DNA of 64,000 nucleotides from Sphingomonas sp. LaA6.9 (lineage in GTDB: Bacteria > Pseudomonadota > Alphaproteobacteria > Sphingomonadales > Sphingomonadaceae), in the NCBI RefSeq assembly GCF_022601895.1, contig NZ_JAKVIO010000004.1, forward strand, positions 62,001-126,000, read 5' to 3'. Below, piece after piece: positions 23,556-34,722 of the stretch; within the stretch, counting starts at the first letter, position 1; every line of letters starts with the position of its first letter. The translations under genes were made by a program, and so were the position numbers. The notes under the pieces are model-generated. The model saw only the letters and a list, made by a program, of their open reading frames with translations, was not told where the DNA came from and did no database searches.

Positions 23556-24830
23556 ATGTCGATCGACGCCAAACGCCTGAAGTCGATCGTCGGCGGGTCG
23601 GCGGGCAATCTGGTCGAATGGTATGACTGGTACGCCTATGCCGCGCTCGCCATCTATTTCGCGCCCGTCTTCTTCCCCAAGGGCGATCCGACAGCACAGC
23701 TGCTGAGCACCGCCGCGATCTTCGCGGTAGGCTTCCTGATGCGCCCGATCGGCGCGTGGATCATGGGCATCTATGGCGACCGGCACGGCCGCAAGGCGGG
23801 GCTGGCGGTATCGGTGGGGCTGATGTGCGCGGGATCGCTGCTGATCGCGGTCGCGCCGACCTATGCGACCGCGGGAACATGGGCGCCCGCGATCCTCGTC
23901 GTCGCGCGCATGCTCCAGGGGCTGAGCGTGGGCGGCGAATATGGCGCAAGCGCGACCTATCTCTCCGAGATGGCGACGCGAGAGCGGCGCGGCTTCTGGT
24001 CTAGTTTCCAATATGTCACGCTGATCGCGGGCCAACTCGTCGCGCTGGGGGTCGTGCTCGTCCTCCAGATCTTTCTCAGCGAAGCCGAGCTCGAGGCGTG
24101 GGGCTGGCGCATCCCCTTCGCGATCGGCGCGGTGCTCGCGCTCGCGGTCTATGTGCTGCGGCGGCGGCTCGCCGAGACCGCATCGTTCGAGGCGATGAAG
24201 CCCGACCGGCGGGAATCGAGCGCGCGCAACCTGTGGCGCGACCATCCGCGCGAGTTCGTGCTGGTCGCCGCGATCACCGCGGGAGGCAGCCTCGCCTTCT
24301 ACGCCTACACCACGTACCTCCAGAAGTTCCTCGTCAACACCAGCGGGTTCGACCGGCAGACCGCGACCGTGGTGATGACCGCGGCGCTGGTCGTGTTCAT
24401 GCTCGCCCAGCCCGTCTGGGGACACATCGCGGACCGTTTCGGCAGGAAGCCATCTCTCCTCTTCTTCGGGATCGGCGGGATGCTCGTCTCGGTGCCCGTC
24501 TTCTCGGCGCTCGCGGTAGTGAGGACGCCGCTCGCCGCCTTTGGGCTGGTGCTGATCCCACTCCTCATCCTCGCCGCCTACACCTCGATCAGCGCGCTGG
24601 TGAAGGCCGAGCTCTTCCCCGCGCATATCCGCACATTGGGCGTCGCGCTGCCCTATGCGGTGGGCAATACGCTGTTCGGGGGCACCGCCGAATATGTCGC
24701 GCTGTGGTTCAAGGGCGCGGGGGTGGAGAGCGCCTTCTACTGGTATGTGACGGTCATCATCGGCGTCGCCACCGCCGCCTTCCTGATGCTGCCCGAGACC
24801 AAGCGGACGAGCCTGATCTACGAGGACTGA
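23556..24830 (+). CDS. MHS-family MFS transporter (KgtP-like)
   Basis: Metabolite:H+ symporter family protein of 424 residues and 12 helices, importing dicarboxylates such as alpha-ketoglutarate or related solutes. Seen are SIVGGSAGNLVEWYDWYAYA at the N-terminus, the loop 2-3 motif GIYGDRHGRKAGL, LQGLSVGGEYGASATYLSE with RERRGFWSSFQY, and the loop 8-9 motif GHIADRFGRKPSL. These match alpha-ketoglutarate permeases closely, but substrate assignment needs data. A GGGGGGAGCGA ribosome-binding site precedes the ATG at 23556. Confidence 0.92.
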   Translation: MSIDAKRLKSIVGGSAGNLVEWYDWYAYAALAIYFAPVFFPKGDPTAQLLSTAAIFAVGFLMRPIGAWIMGIYGDRHGRKAGLAVSVGLMCAGSLLIAVAPTYATAGTWAPAILVVARMLQGLSVGGEYGASATYLSEMATRERRGFWSSFQYVTLIAGQLVALGVVLVLQIFLSEAELEAWGWRIPFAIGAVLALAVYVLRRRLAETASFEAMKPDRRESSARNLWRDHPREFVLVAAITAGGSLAFYAYTTYLQKFLVNTSGFDRQTATVVMTAALVVFMLAQPVWGHIADRFGRKPSLLFFGIGGMLVSVPVFSALAVVRTPLAAFGLVLIPLLILAAYTSISALVKAELFPAHIRTLGVALPYAVGNTLFGGTAEYVALWFKGAGVESAFYWYVTVIIGVATAAFLMLPETKRTSLIYED

Positions 24831-25577
24831 TCAGCCCATCAGCGTGCGCGCGAACGCCCGCCAGGGTTCGCTATAGCCGATCGCGACCCTGAGCGGCTCC
24901 GAGACCAGCAGGAAACCACCGCCCCACAAGGTCGCCGGATGCAGCCGCCCGCGCGTCGTGAGGTCGTAGGCGACAAGCGCGGCGAGGAACAGGTTGATGA
25001 GGACAAGCGCCCCGAACGCGCCCGGCGGGATCGGAAAAGGCTGTGCCTGGTTGGCGATCCGCGCGAGCGCAGGGCCCAAAAGGCTCATCGTCGCAAGCAG
25101 CATCAGCCGCTTGTGATATTCGGGGCGCCGCCGCTGCGCCACGCCCGCCACCGCGAACAAGGCGAACAGGCCGGCCGCGACGAAGGGGAAGATCAGGAAG
25201 ACATAAGGGTCCTCGAGCGTGCCCGCATTGGCGATCGTGTGGACGCGTCTTTCGCTGTGGATGGCGGTGTAAAGCCCCGAGACAAGGATGGCTGCCGCAA
25301 GCGCGACGCCCGCGGTGCCCGTCAGACGGTGAATGTCCGGTCTTCCCGCCGATATCAGCCCGGTCTGTGCGACAAGCAACAGCATCCATGCGGTGCTGAG
25401 CGCCGCGTGCACATGGATGCGCGGGGTGAGTATGGGGGTGGGCGCGTCGTTCAGGGCGACGAGATAATAGGTCGGCACGAAGCCGATAAACACCACGGCC
25501 GTCATGGCGAGCGCCATGCCCGTGAAGAAACGCCTGTCGTTCAGAACCCGCGTCCGCGGTGCGATGCTGGTCGCCAT
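24831..25577 (-). CDS. Multi-helix membrane protein with conserved histidines (paralogue 1)
   Basis: A 248-residue protein with about seven hydrophobic helices. Conserved-looking histidines sit at helix ends: PRIHVHAALSTAWMLLLVAQTGL, GRPDIHRLTGTAG and EYHKRLMLLATMSLL. The same three patterns recur in the protein at 29220-30038, so the two are paralogues. Such spaced histidines would suit haem or metal binding, as in cytochrome b561-like folds, but this is inference. The stop directly follows the MFS gene's stop (convergent). Confidence 0.72.
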   Translation of the reverse strand: MATSIAPRTRVLNDRRFFTGMALAMTAVVFIGFVPTYYLVALNDAPTPILTPRIHVHAALSTAWMLLLVAQTGLISAGRPDIHRLTGTAGVALAAAILVSGLYTAIHSERRVHTIANAGTLEDPYVFLIFPFVAAGLFALFAVAGVAQRRRPEYHKRLMLLATMSLLGPALARIANQAQPFPIPPGAFGALVLINLFLAALVAYDLTTRGRLHPATLWGGGFLLVSEPLRVAIGYSEPWRAFARTLMG

Positions 25578-25659
25578 CGGTCCGCTCTCCCCATGTGAGC
25601 GCCGTGCCTTGTGCGAACGGCCATAGCATATCCGGGGGCCCGATGCTTGGACGAAAGCG

Positions 25660-26361
25660 TCAAAGCGCGTCGTGGAAGATGATCCCAAGCGTGAAGCGCT
25701 CGCCCGAACGCAACCGGCTCACTCCATGCCGCATCTGGACGCGGTGCCAGCCGCGGCTGCCCTGGACGGGACGCTCGCGCACAGGGAAGACGACGGCGTC
25801 GCCCTGACGCAGCGGCACGACCTCGGGGCGCGACTGCATGCGCGGGCGCTGTTCGGCCAGCACGAACTCGCCTCCCGTGAAATCCTCACCCGGACGCGAA
25901 AGCAGGATCGCGACCTGCAGCGGGAAGACATGCTCGCCATAGAGGTCCTGATGGAGCGCGTTCCAGTCGCCGGGGCCATAGCGCAGGATGAGCGGGGTCG
26001 GGCGAACCTGTCCCGCGGCGCGGCAGCGCTCCAGAAATGCGGCATGCTCCTCGGGATACTCCACGCCCGTCCCGAGGATCGCGGCCCAGCGATTGGCGAT
26101 CCGGGCGAGCGGCGGATAGAGCGCGGCGCGCAGCGCGGCGACGGGATCAGGCAGCGGATAGCCGAAATAGCGATAGACGCCGCGGCCATAGCCGTGGCGC
26201 GCCATGTTGACCTCCGAGCGGAAGCGCTCGCGCGCGTCCCACAGCGCGCGCATTTCGGCGCAAGCGGCGGCGTCGAGCAGCCCGGACAGCAGCGCGCAGC
26301 CATGCGCATCAAGTTCTACGGCCTTTCCGGCCCAGTCGATAAGCGATCCGTCCTGTGTCAT
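25660..26361 (-). CDS. 2OG-Fe(II) oxygenase
   Basis: A non-haem iron dioxygenase using 2-oxoglutarate. The HxD iron motif lies in NALHQDLYGEHVFPLQVAILLS, the distal His in RGWHRVQMRHGVSRL, and the 2OG-binding Arg in SGERFTLGIIFHD. The N-terminal region (WAGKAVELDAHGCALLSGLLDAAACAEMRAL) and the GYGRGVYRYFGYPLP segment are typical of the COG3826-like group. Substrate is unknown; proteins or nucleobases are possible. The ATG at 26361 is chosen because the upstream frame (to 26445) does not look like the family. Confidence 0.88.
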   Translation of the reverse strand: MTQDGSLIDWAGKAVELDAHGCALLSGLLDAAACAEMRALWDARERFRSEVNMARHGYGRGVYRYFGYPLPDPVAALRAALYPPLARIANRWAAILGTGVEYPEEHAAFLERCRAAGQVRPTPLILRYGPGDWNALHQDLYGEHVFPLQVAILLSRPGEDFTGGEFVLAEQRPRMQSRPEVVPLRQGDAVVFPVRERPVQGSRGWHRVQMRHGVSRLRSGERFTLGIIFHDAL

Positions 26362-26536
26362 CACCCGTCCATGACAGAAGGCGACGGCCACGGCATCTCG
26401 CACCTTGCGCCCAAATTTCCGCCCATCGGCCAACGGTTTGCCCATAGCTTCAACCTATGGTCGCCCAATCGCTTGCGATACGGCATATCCGCGACCGCCG
26501 CGCTAGCCTGTGTCGTCCTAAACGGGAGATCTGCCA

Positions 26537-28924
26537 ATGCTCAACCGCCGTGCATTCCTGCTTGGCTCGGCGGCGGCCGTGGCACTTTCGTCCAATTTGG
26601 CCGGCCATGCGCTGGGACAGATGCCGCCGTCCCGCACGCGGCAGCTTGGTGCCAGGGGCCTGTCGGCGCCGATCGAGATCATCGACGATCCCTATGGCGT
26701 GCCGCATATCCGCGCCCAGTCGATCCCCGACGCCTTTTTCGGCCAGGGCTATGTCGTCGCGCGCGACCGGTTGTTCCAGATCGACCTTGCACACCGGCGC
26801 GAGCTGGGGCGGATGGCGGAGGCGTTCGGGCCCGACTTCGCGGCGCATGACGAGACCGCGCGGCTGTTTCAATATCGCGGCGATATCGATACCGAGCTGG
26901 CGCGCGTGCCCGGAAACATTCTCGCGGCGGCGCGCGGCTATGTCGACGGCATCAATGCGCGCATCGATGAGGTGCTGGCCGACCCCACGCTGCTGCCGCT
27001 CGAATATGGCATATTGAACATCCGCCCGCTGAAATGGGACCTGCGCGATCTGGTGCTGGCGCGCGAGGCCTCGCTCGGCAATGTCGAGGACGAGATCCGG
27101 CGTGCGCGGCTCGCCGCGCTCGGATTGCTCGAGCTCGACGCGGTGATCGCGCCGCTTCGCCCCCAATGGACGCTGCGGACGCCCGAAGGCCTTGATGCGG
27201 CTGCGGTGTCCGAGGCGGATCTCGGCGTGCTCGACCTCGGCAGGCTGCCCTTCGACACGCTCAGACCGGCACCCGACCCCGCGGGCCCATCGACCGCCGC
27301 GCTCAACCGCGCCAATGCGGGCAGCAATGCGTGGACCGTGGGTCCTCAGCGCACCGCGACGGGTCGGCCGATCCTCACCAACGATCCGCATCTGGGCATT
27401 GGCGGCTTCGGCCCGCGCCATGTCGCGCACCTGACCGCGCCCGGACTCGACGTGATCGGCGGCGGTGCGCCCGGCCTGCCCGGGATCATGCAGGGGCACA
27501 CCGATCGCTTCGCGTTCGGCCGCACCAATTTCCACATCGACCAGGAGGATCTGTTCGTCCTCGAACTGCATCCCGACGATCCCGAGCGCTATCGCCATGG
27601 CGGCGTCTGGAAGCGGTTCGAACGCGCCGAAATCTCGATCGCGATAAAGGGCGCGCCAACGAAAACCATCACCGCGCGCTATGCGGTGCAGGGGCCCGTA
27701 GTCTCGCACAACCCGGCAAAGCGCCGCGCGACCGTGATCGGCGCGATCGACCTCCAGCCGGGCGCTTGCGGCGCCTTCGCGATGATCGCGATCAACCTGT
27801 CGCGCGACTGGGAAAGCCTGAAGGACGCCTTCCGCTTCCATCCTTCGCCGACCAACTTCCACTACGCCGATGTCGACGGCAATCATGGCTGGCAGGTGAT
27901 CGGCTTCGTGCCCGAGCGCCGCAAGGGCGACGGGCTGATGCCCGTGCCGGGCGACGGCCGTTATGACTGGACGGGCATGCGCAATTTTCGCGCGCTGCCG
28001 GGCGAGTATAACCCCGCCAAGGGCTGGTTCGCATCGGCCAACCAGAACAACCTGCCGCCCGACTGGCCGCGCGACCGCATCCCCGCCTTTTCGTTCCGCG
28101 ATCCCTATCGCTACGAGCGCATCGCGCGGGTGCTTTCGGCGCAGCCCAAACACAGTGTGGCCGACAGCGTCGCGCTGATGCACGACACCTTGTCGGCGCC
28201 TGCGCAGCAACTGATCGCGGCGCTGCCCGCGCGCGGGTCGGCCGATGCCGAACGCGCGATCGCGATGCTCCGCGGCTGGGATGCGCGGCTGGAGCGCGAC
28301 AGCGGACCCGCCGCGCTGTTCGAAATCGTCTGGCGCGAACTGGGCGACCGCATGCTGGCGCTGATTGTCCCGGAAAAGGCGCGCGAACTGGTGACGCAGA
28401 TCGCGCCTTCGCTACTGCTCCAGCTGCTCGCGCGTCCCGACGCGCGGCTGGGCGCCGATCCGGCAGGCGCGCGCGACGCGCTGTTCGACGCGGCGCTCGC
28501 CGCGGGGTGGCGCACGGCGAGCGCGCGGCTCGGCGCAGATCCCGCGGCGTGGCGCTGGGGTACGCTGCACCAGCTGCGCATCGCGCATCCGCTGGCGAGC
28601 ATTCCCGCGATCGCCAAGGCCTTTCCCGCGATCGAGGGCGAGGGATCGGGCGGCGATTCCTACACCGTCATGGCGCGCTGGGCGCGCGGTGCGCCGGGCT
28701 GGGCGGTCAGTGGCGGTGCGAGCTATCTGCAGGTGATCGATGTCGGCGCGTGGGACAATTCGCTGATGCTCAATCTGCCGGGCCAGTCGAACGACCCGCG
28801 CTCGCCGCATTATCGCGACCTCTATGGCCCGTGGAGCCGCGGCGAGATGCAGCCGATGCTGTTCAGCCGCGCCGCGGTCGACGCGCGCGCGGTGGGCCGC
28901 ACGCTGCTCCAGCCGGCGGAGTAG
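26537..28924 (+). CDS. Penicillin acylase family protein (Ntn hydrolase), Tat-exported
   Basis: A 795-residue precursor of the Ntn-hydrolase family that includes penicillin G acylase and AHL/acyl-homoserine-lactone acylases. It starts with a twin-arginine signal (NRRAFLLGSAAAVALSS). The alpha-chain region contains DPYGVPHIRAQSIPDAFFGQGYVVARDRLFQ. Autocleavage should occur before the nucleophile Ser of the ANAGSNAWTVG motif (about residue 258), followed by TGRPILTNDPHL and an oxyanion Asn region. FHYADVDGNHGW and GEGSGGDSYTVMARW are further conserved parts. Substrate is uncertain; quorum-quenching acylase activity is one option. Confidence 0.92.
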   Translation: MLNRRAFLLGSAAAVALSSNLAGHALGQMPPSRTRQLGARGLSAPIEIIDDPYGVPHIRAQSIPDAFFGQGYVVARDRLFQIDLAHRRELGRMAEAFGPDFAAHDETARLFQYRGDIDTELARVPGNILAAARGYVDGINARIDEVLADPTLLPLEYGILNIRPLKWDLRDLVLAREASLGNVEDEIRRARLAALGLLELDAVIAPLRPQWTLRTPEGLDAAAVSEADLGVLDLGRLPFDTLRPAPDPAGPSTAALNRANAGSNAWTVGPQRTATGRPILTNDPHLGIGGFGPRHVAHLTAPGLDVIGGGAPGLPGIMQGHTDRFAFGRTNFHIDQEDLFVLELHPDDPERYRHGGVWKRFERAEISIAIKGAPTKTITARYAVQGPVVSHNPAKRRATVIGAIDLQPGACGAFAMIAINLSRDWESLKDAFRFHPSPTNFHYADVDGNHGWQVIGFVPERRKGDGLMPVPGDGRYDWTGMRNFRALPGEYNPAKGWFASANQNNLPPDWPRDRIPAFSFRDPYRYERIARVLSAQPKHSVADSVALMHDTLSAPAQQLIAALPARGSADAERAIAMLRGWDARLERDSGPAALFEIVWRELGDRMLALIVPEKARELVTQIAPSLLLQLLARPDARLGADPAGARDALFDAALAAGWRTASARLGADPAAWRWGTLHQLRIAHPLASIPAIAKAFPAIEGEGSGGDSYTVMARWARGAPGWAVSGGASYLQVIDVGAWDNSLMLNLPGQSNDPRSPHYRDLYGPWSRGEMQPMLFSRAAVDARAVGRTLLQPAE

Positions 28925-29219
28925 CTTGCAAGCACGCGTCAGGCGCGAGTGCACACCGCGCCAAATTTCACAAAATTCACGCGCATGAGGAAAAATATGC
29001 ACGCGCGGCCGGCGCCATCGATCGGGCTGGCCGATCGATGGCGGTGACGGGGACCTCGACGGTTCAAGGAGCCGCAATGGCCGGGCAAGCGTGACAGATC
29101 GGGGGCGTGTAGGACAGGCGCCTCGGGCGCCTCGTACCGGCCGCGTCACGACCCTACTTTTGGCGATCGGGCTTCTGTGATAGGAAACCGCGCATTGGCC
29201 GCATCTTGTGGGGGATGGC
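28925..29219. other. Intergenic region with one strong hairpin
   Basis: No gene is apparent in these 295 bases. CCATCGATCGG and CCGATCGATGG at 29015-29041 form a perfect 11-bp stem with a 5-base loop. It is not followed by a T-run on either strand, so it is not a standard terminator. GGCGCC repeats lie further on. Confidence 0.5.
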
Positions 29220-30038
29220 ATGGCGACGCTTGCGGATTCCGATACCGGTACTGTGCGTAAAACGGGTCTGGCGGACCTGATCGATCGCTGGATCTATGTG
29301 TTCACCGCCGCGCTGTTCCTTGGCGCGGTGCTCGCGGGCTTCGTGCCCGCGTCGATCGGAAAGATCGAGGCCGTCCGCGCAGGGATGCGCGCGCCCTTCC
29401 CCGTGCTGCTCCATGTCCATGCGGTGCTGATGGGAAGCTGGATCCTGATGCTGCTGACGCAGACGGTGCTGATGGCGACGGGCAGGCGCACGGGGCATAC
29501 GCAGCTCGGCATCACGGCCTTCATCATCGCGCCCGCGCTGGTGACGGTGGGCTTCTTCCTCGTGCCGACCATGGCGCTCCAGTTCGCGGACGGCATCCGC
29601 CATGCCCCGCCCGCGGTGGCGGCGGAGCTGAGGCCAGTCTTCCAGGGCTTCGTCGTCGACATCATGCTGGTCCAGATCAGGGTCGGCCTGCTGTTCGCGG
29701 CGCTGATCGCGCTGGCGCTGTGGGCGCGGCGCCGCGACGCGGGCCTGCACAAGCGGCTGATGATCCTCGGCACCGCGACCGCAATCCCCGCCGCGACCGA
29801 CCGCATCCCCTGGCTGCCGACGACGCTCCCCGACAGCCCGCTGACCACCGACCTCTGGCCGCTGGCGCTGCTCGCGCCGATGTTCCTGTGGGACCTCTAC
29901 CGCCTCCGCCGGATCCACAAGGCGTGGGTAATCTACCTGCTGTCCTGCCTTGCGCTGGCGGTGCCTATCCACCTGCTCTGGGACACGCCGCTGTGGCGCG
30001 AGACGGCGTTGCGGATATTGGGGGTTAGCGGGGTTTAG
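29220..30038 (+). CDS. Multi-helix membrane protein with conserved histidines (paralogue 2)
   Basis: A 272-residue membrane protein with about seven helices and the same signature as 24831-25577: LLHVHAVLMGSWILMLLTQTVL, GRRTGHTQLG and LHKRLMILGTATAI. The extra C-terminus has two more helices (DLYRLRRIHKAWVIYLLSCLALAVPIHLLWD). The start at 29220 follows a GGGGG ribosome-binding site; a GTG four codons upstream is weaker. The family is not named here with confidence. Haem- or quinone-related roles are only possibilities. Confidence 0.72.
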   Translation: MATLADSDTGTVRKTGLADLIDRWIYVFTAALFLGAVLAGFVPASIGKIEAVRAGMRAPFPVLLHVHAVLMGSWILMLLTQTVLMATGRRTGHTQLGITAFIIAPALVTVGFFLVPTMALQFADGIRHAPPAVAAELRPVFQGFVVDIMLVQIRVGLLFAALIALALWARRRDAGLHKRLMILGTATAIPAATDRIPWLPTTLPDSPLTTDLWPLALLAPMFLWDLYRLRRIHKAWVIYLLSCLALAVPIHLLWDTPLWRETALRILGVSGV

Positions 30039-30362
30039 GGGCGCTGCTCAGACGGCACCCACCTTGCAGACGCCCGCGAAATATTTGAGCGCGGCGGTGG
30101 CGTAATAAAAGATCAGGCGGATATCGGCGGCGTCCTCATTGGCCTTCGTCGCGCGTTCTGCGCTCTGCGATGTCGGGGATGCGAGTCCCGGCCGCAACGT
30201 GCGGGGGCATCCTACCGCGATCGAAGGTGGCTTATAATCGGGGCAAGTCGGCAGGGGCACTCCCCACCATCGCGAAGCCCCTTACAGCCCACCTGCCCGA
30301 TTTCCGCTGCGTGCCCGGCTGCACCCGATGCTGCATCTAGTCACTTCCGTTGGAAATCGGCC
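30039..30362. other. Non-coding or decayed region
   Basis: Only a 70-codon minus-strand frame at 30048-30260 is present. It has an odd C-terminus (DIRLIFYYATAALKYFAGVC) but no ribosome-binding site and no recognisable family. It may be a remnant, but I do not call it a gene. No repeats or RNAs are visible. Confidence 0.4.
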
Positions 30363-31429
30363 TCAATGCGCTGGCGCGGACTGTTTCGAAAGCGCATCGC
30401 AACGAAGGGCCAGTTTCTGGAGAATGTCGAAAGGAGGCGCGGATGCCATTTCGGCGCCATCGGCGCTGAACGCTGCCTGCGCTGCATCTCGCCCCAGTGT
30501 CGAGAGTGTATCGGCGTCGAGAGGTTTCTCTGTGGATGCAACGGATACTGCCTCTCCTCCGTCAAGTGGGGCCGCTCGGCGTTCGACACGTCGCGACTTC
30601 CCAAAAGCAATGACTTGATCTCCAATGGAAAGGTCCAATGCGGGCTCACCCTCTATCGTAAGCAGATCGGCTGTGAGCGTGTTGCTTCCGGCCTTGCATA
30701 TAAGGGCAAGGCCACGGCGAGTTTCCCGATCTCCTAGGACCGCTGCACTTTCCTGCGGCATGTCCACCGCCATCCAACGGTATCGCGGCGCTTCGTCTTT
30801 GGCGTGTCCACCCAACAGATGTTGTCGCAGGTCTTCAGCGATGGCCCGAGTCGCGACGCTGTCCGCCTTGTCCGAAAGCTCATCGCGCTTGGCCTCGATA
30901 GCTTGCCTCAACGTACCGGGGGCGTTGTTTTGCTGAAGCTCGACATACGTCTCAACAGCCTCGACCCAAACGCCGCCCTCGGCCTCGACGTCCTCAACCG
31001 CCCTCGCCCACGGGTCCGTGATTTGCACCAAGCCCTCCGACGATCGCTTGAACATCGCCACAATCAGCCCATCGCGCGGGTAGAACATGCGAATACAAGC
31101 CCCAAGACCCGCTGAAAAATGCGATTGGCCGAGCGTCGTCGGCATCGAGGGAATCGGGTGACCATTCCATGCAAGCGCCCCGAATACACGCAGTGGCTCG
31201 CTCGGTTGCTTCCCCTTCAGCACCCTAATCGGGCTTAATGTGACCTTCTGATCTGGCCCTTCAATAGTGTCAGGCCCATCAACAATACGAGCGAGCACGA
31301 TCAGGTCGGCTTCCTCGACAAGTTCGAAGTTTGTCGGAGTTCGATAGCCCTCGACCGCCGAACAGGCGTTCGCAGCCACTGATGATAGCACCGCCAATAG
31401 CCCGAAAATAACCAGCCCCCACGATTTCA

Positions 31430-31433
<4 letters not shown>
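30363..31433 (-). CDS. Secreted protein with NTR-like N-terminal part, lower GC
   Basis: The 356 residues begin with a signal peptide ([23 protein letters not shown]). Right after it comes [32 protein letters not shown], which resembles the netrin/TIMP-like (NTR) pattern of some bacterial secreted proteins. The remainder is helical and acidic and I cannot name it. The ATG overlaps the uvrB stop as ATGA. The DNA is visibly less GC-rich than its neighbours, hinting at later acquisition, so the tight overlap with uvrB is surprising. Function is unknown. Confidence 0.72.
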
Positions 31434-33613
<2,180 letters not shown>

Positions 33614-33681
33614 GTTGTTCCGATATGGGTGATGCTTCGCGCGGCCGCAACGTAAGGCCGTCCAATCGACAGGAGAAGGGA

Positions 33682-34203
33682 ATGCCGATGAAGCGCGTTG
33701 CACTGCTGACACTTTTCGTCCTCGCCGCGTGTAGCAAGTCGCCGGAGGAGAAGGCGAAGGACCCCGCGGCGATGCAGGCCGACATGAAGGAAGCCGCCAA
33801 GTTCATGGCGGGGCAATGGGACACGACGGTCGAGATCGTTTCCGCCGACATGCCCGGAATGCCCCCCGAAATGGCGAAGCAGATGACGGGGCGCACCAAC
33901 ACGATCAGCCACTGCATGACGCGGGAAGAGGCGGACAAAAACGCTGAGGAGATGTTCAAGAAGCAGGGCGACGGCAGTTGCACCTACAAGCGCTTTTCCA
34001 TGGCGGGGGGCAGGATCGACGCGCTGATGGCGTGCACCGGCGGTCAGGGCGGGGGCACGTCCGAGATCGCGATGGCGGGCACCTATTCGGCGAGCGCCTA
34101 TCAGATGGAAACCGAGATGAAGGTCTCCAACCCGCAAATGCCCCAGGCGCAGATGACGATGAAGGCAAAGACCACGGGCAAGCGCACGGGCGACTGCGCC
34201 TGA
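33682..34203 (+). CDS. DUF3617 family lipoprotein
   Basis: A 173-residue lipoprotein: [23 protein letters not shown] has a clear lipobox (VLAAC). The mature part has [23 protein letters not shown], conserved Cys segments [13 protein letters not shown] and [23 protein letters not shown], and a final GDCA. This is the DUF3617 pattern, common in sphingomonads and of unknown role. AGGAGAAGGG precedes the ATG; a second ATG is two codons later. It is divergent from uvrB. Confidence 0.87.
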   Translation: MPMKRVALLTLFVLAACSKSPEEKAKDPAAMQADMKEAAKFMAGQWDTTVEIVSADMPGMPPEMAKQMTGRTNTISHCMTREEADKNAEEMFKKQGDGSCTYKRFSMAGGRIDALMACTGGQGGGTSEIAMAGTYSASAYQMETEMKVSNPQMPQAQMTMKAKTTGKRTGDCA

Positions 34204-34239
34204 CCGGTTTTTCAGGACGACCAGCGAGAGGATGAAATC

Positions 34240-34632
34240 ATGATCGGCTATGCCACGGTTGGCACCAACAACCCCGAAAAGGCGCTCGCCTTTTACGACG
34301 CGCTGCTCGGCGATCTCGGCGCGAAGCGCGCGATGGAGTTCGAGCAGAACAACTTCACCATGTACGGCGTCGCCTTCGACAAGCCGATGCTCGCGGTGAC
34401 GCGCCCCTATGACGGCAATCCTGCGACCGTCGGCAATGGCGGCATGGTCGCGCTGGTGGTCGACGAGCGCGCCAAGGTCGACAACCTCCACGCGCATGCG
34501 CTCGCACTGGGCGGGACGTGCGAGGGCCCTCCGGGCGTGCGCGGCGAGGAAGGCGATCAGGCCTTTTACGGCGCCTATTTCCGCGACCTCGACGGCAACA
34601 AGCTCTGCGCCTTCTGCGTCGGCCCGGCCTGA
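34240..34632 (+). CDS. VOC family (glyoxalase/bleomycin-resistance fold) protein
   Basis: A 130-residue single-domain VOC protein: TVGTNNPEKALAFYDALLGDLGAKR and the C-terminal FYGAYFRDLDGNKLCAFCVG are typical. Members bind metal and act on varied small molecules, and the glyoxalase-type catalytic residues cannot be assigned with certainty. Start ATG follows GAGAGGATGAAATC. It lies between DUF3617 and an M20 amidohydrolase on the same strand. Confidence 0.9.
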   Translation: MIGYATVGTNNPEKALAFYDALLGDLGAKRAMEFEQNNFTMYGVAFDKPMLAVTRPYDGNPATVGNGGMVALVVDERAKVDNLHAHALALGGTCEGPPGVRGEEGDQAFYGAYFRDLDGNKLCAFCVGPA

Positions 34633-34722
34633 CGCAAAATCCGGTTTGGCCTCAAACCGGGGCTGGACCCGGTCGCCGCAGCGGTTACAGTCTCCCACCA
34701 AATCCGAAGGGGGGAGACTGAC

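Noticed and set aside
26450-28210. Long minus-strand frame opposite the penicillin acylase gene
   Set aside because: Antisense shadow of a gene with clear Ntn-hydrolase motifs.
30048-30260. 70-codon minus-strand ORF
   Set aside because: No ribosome-binding site, no family and odd composition; reported only as possibly decayed sequence.
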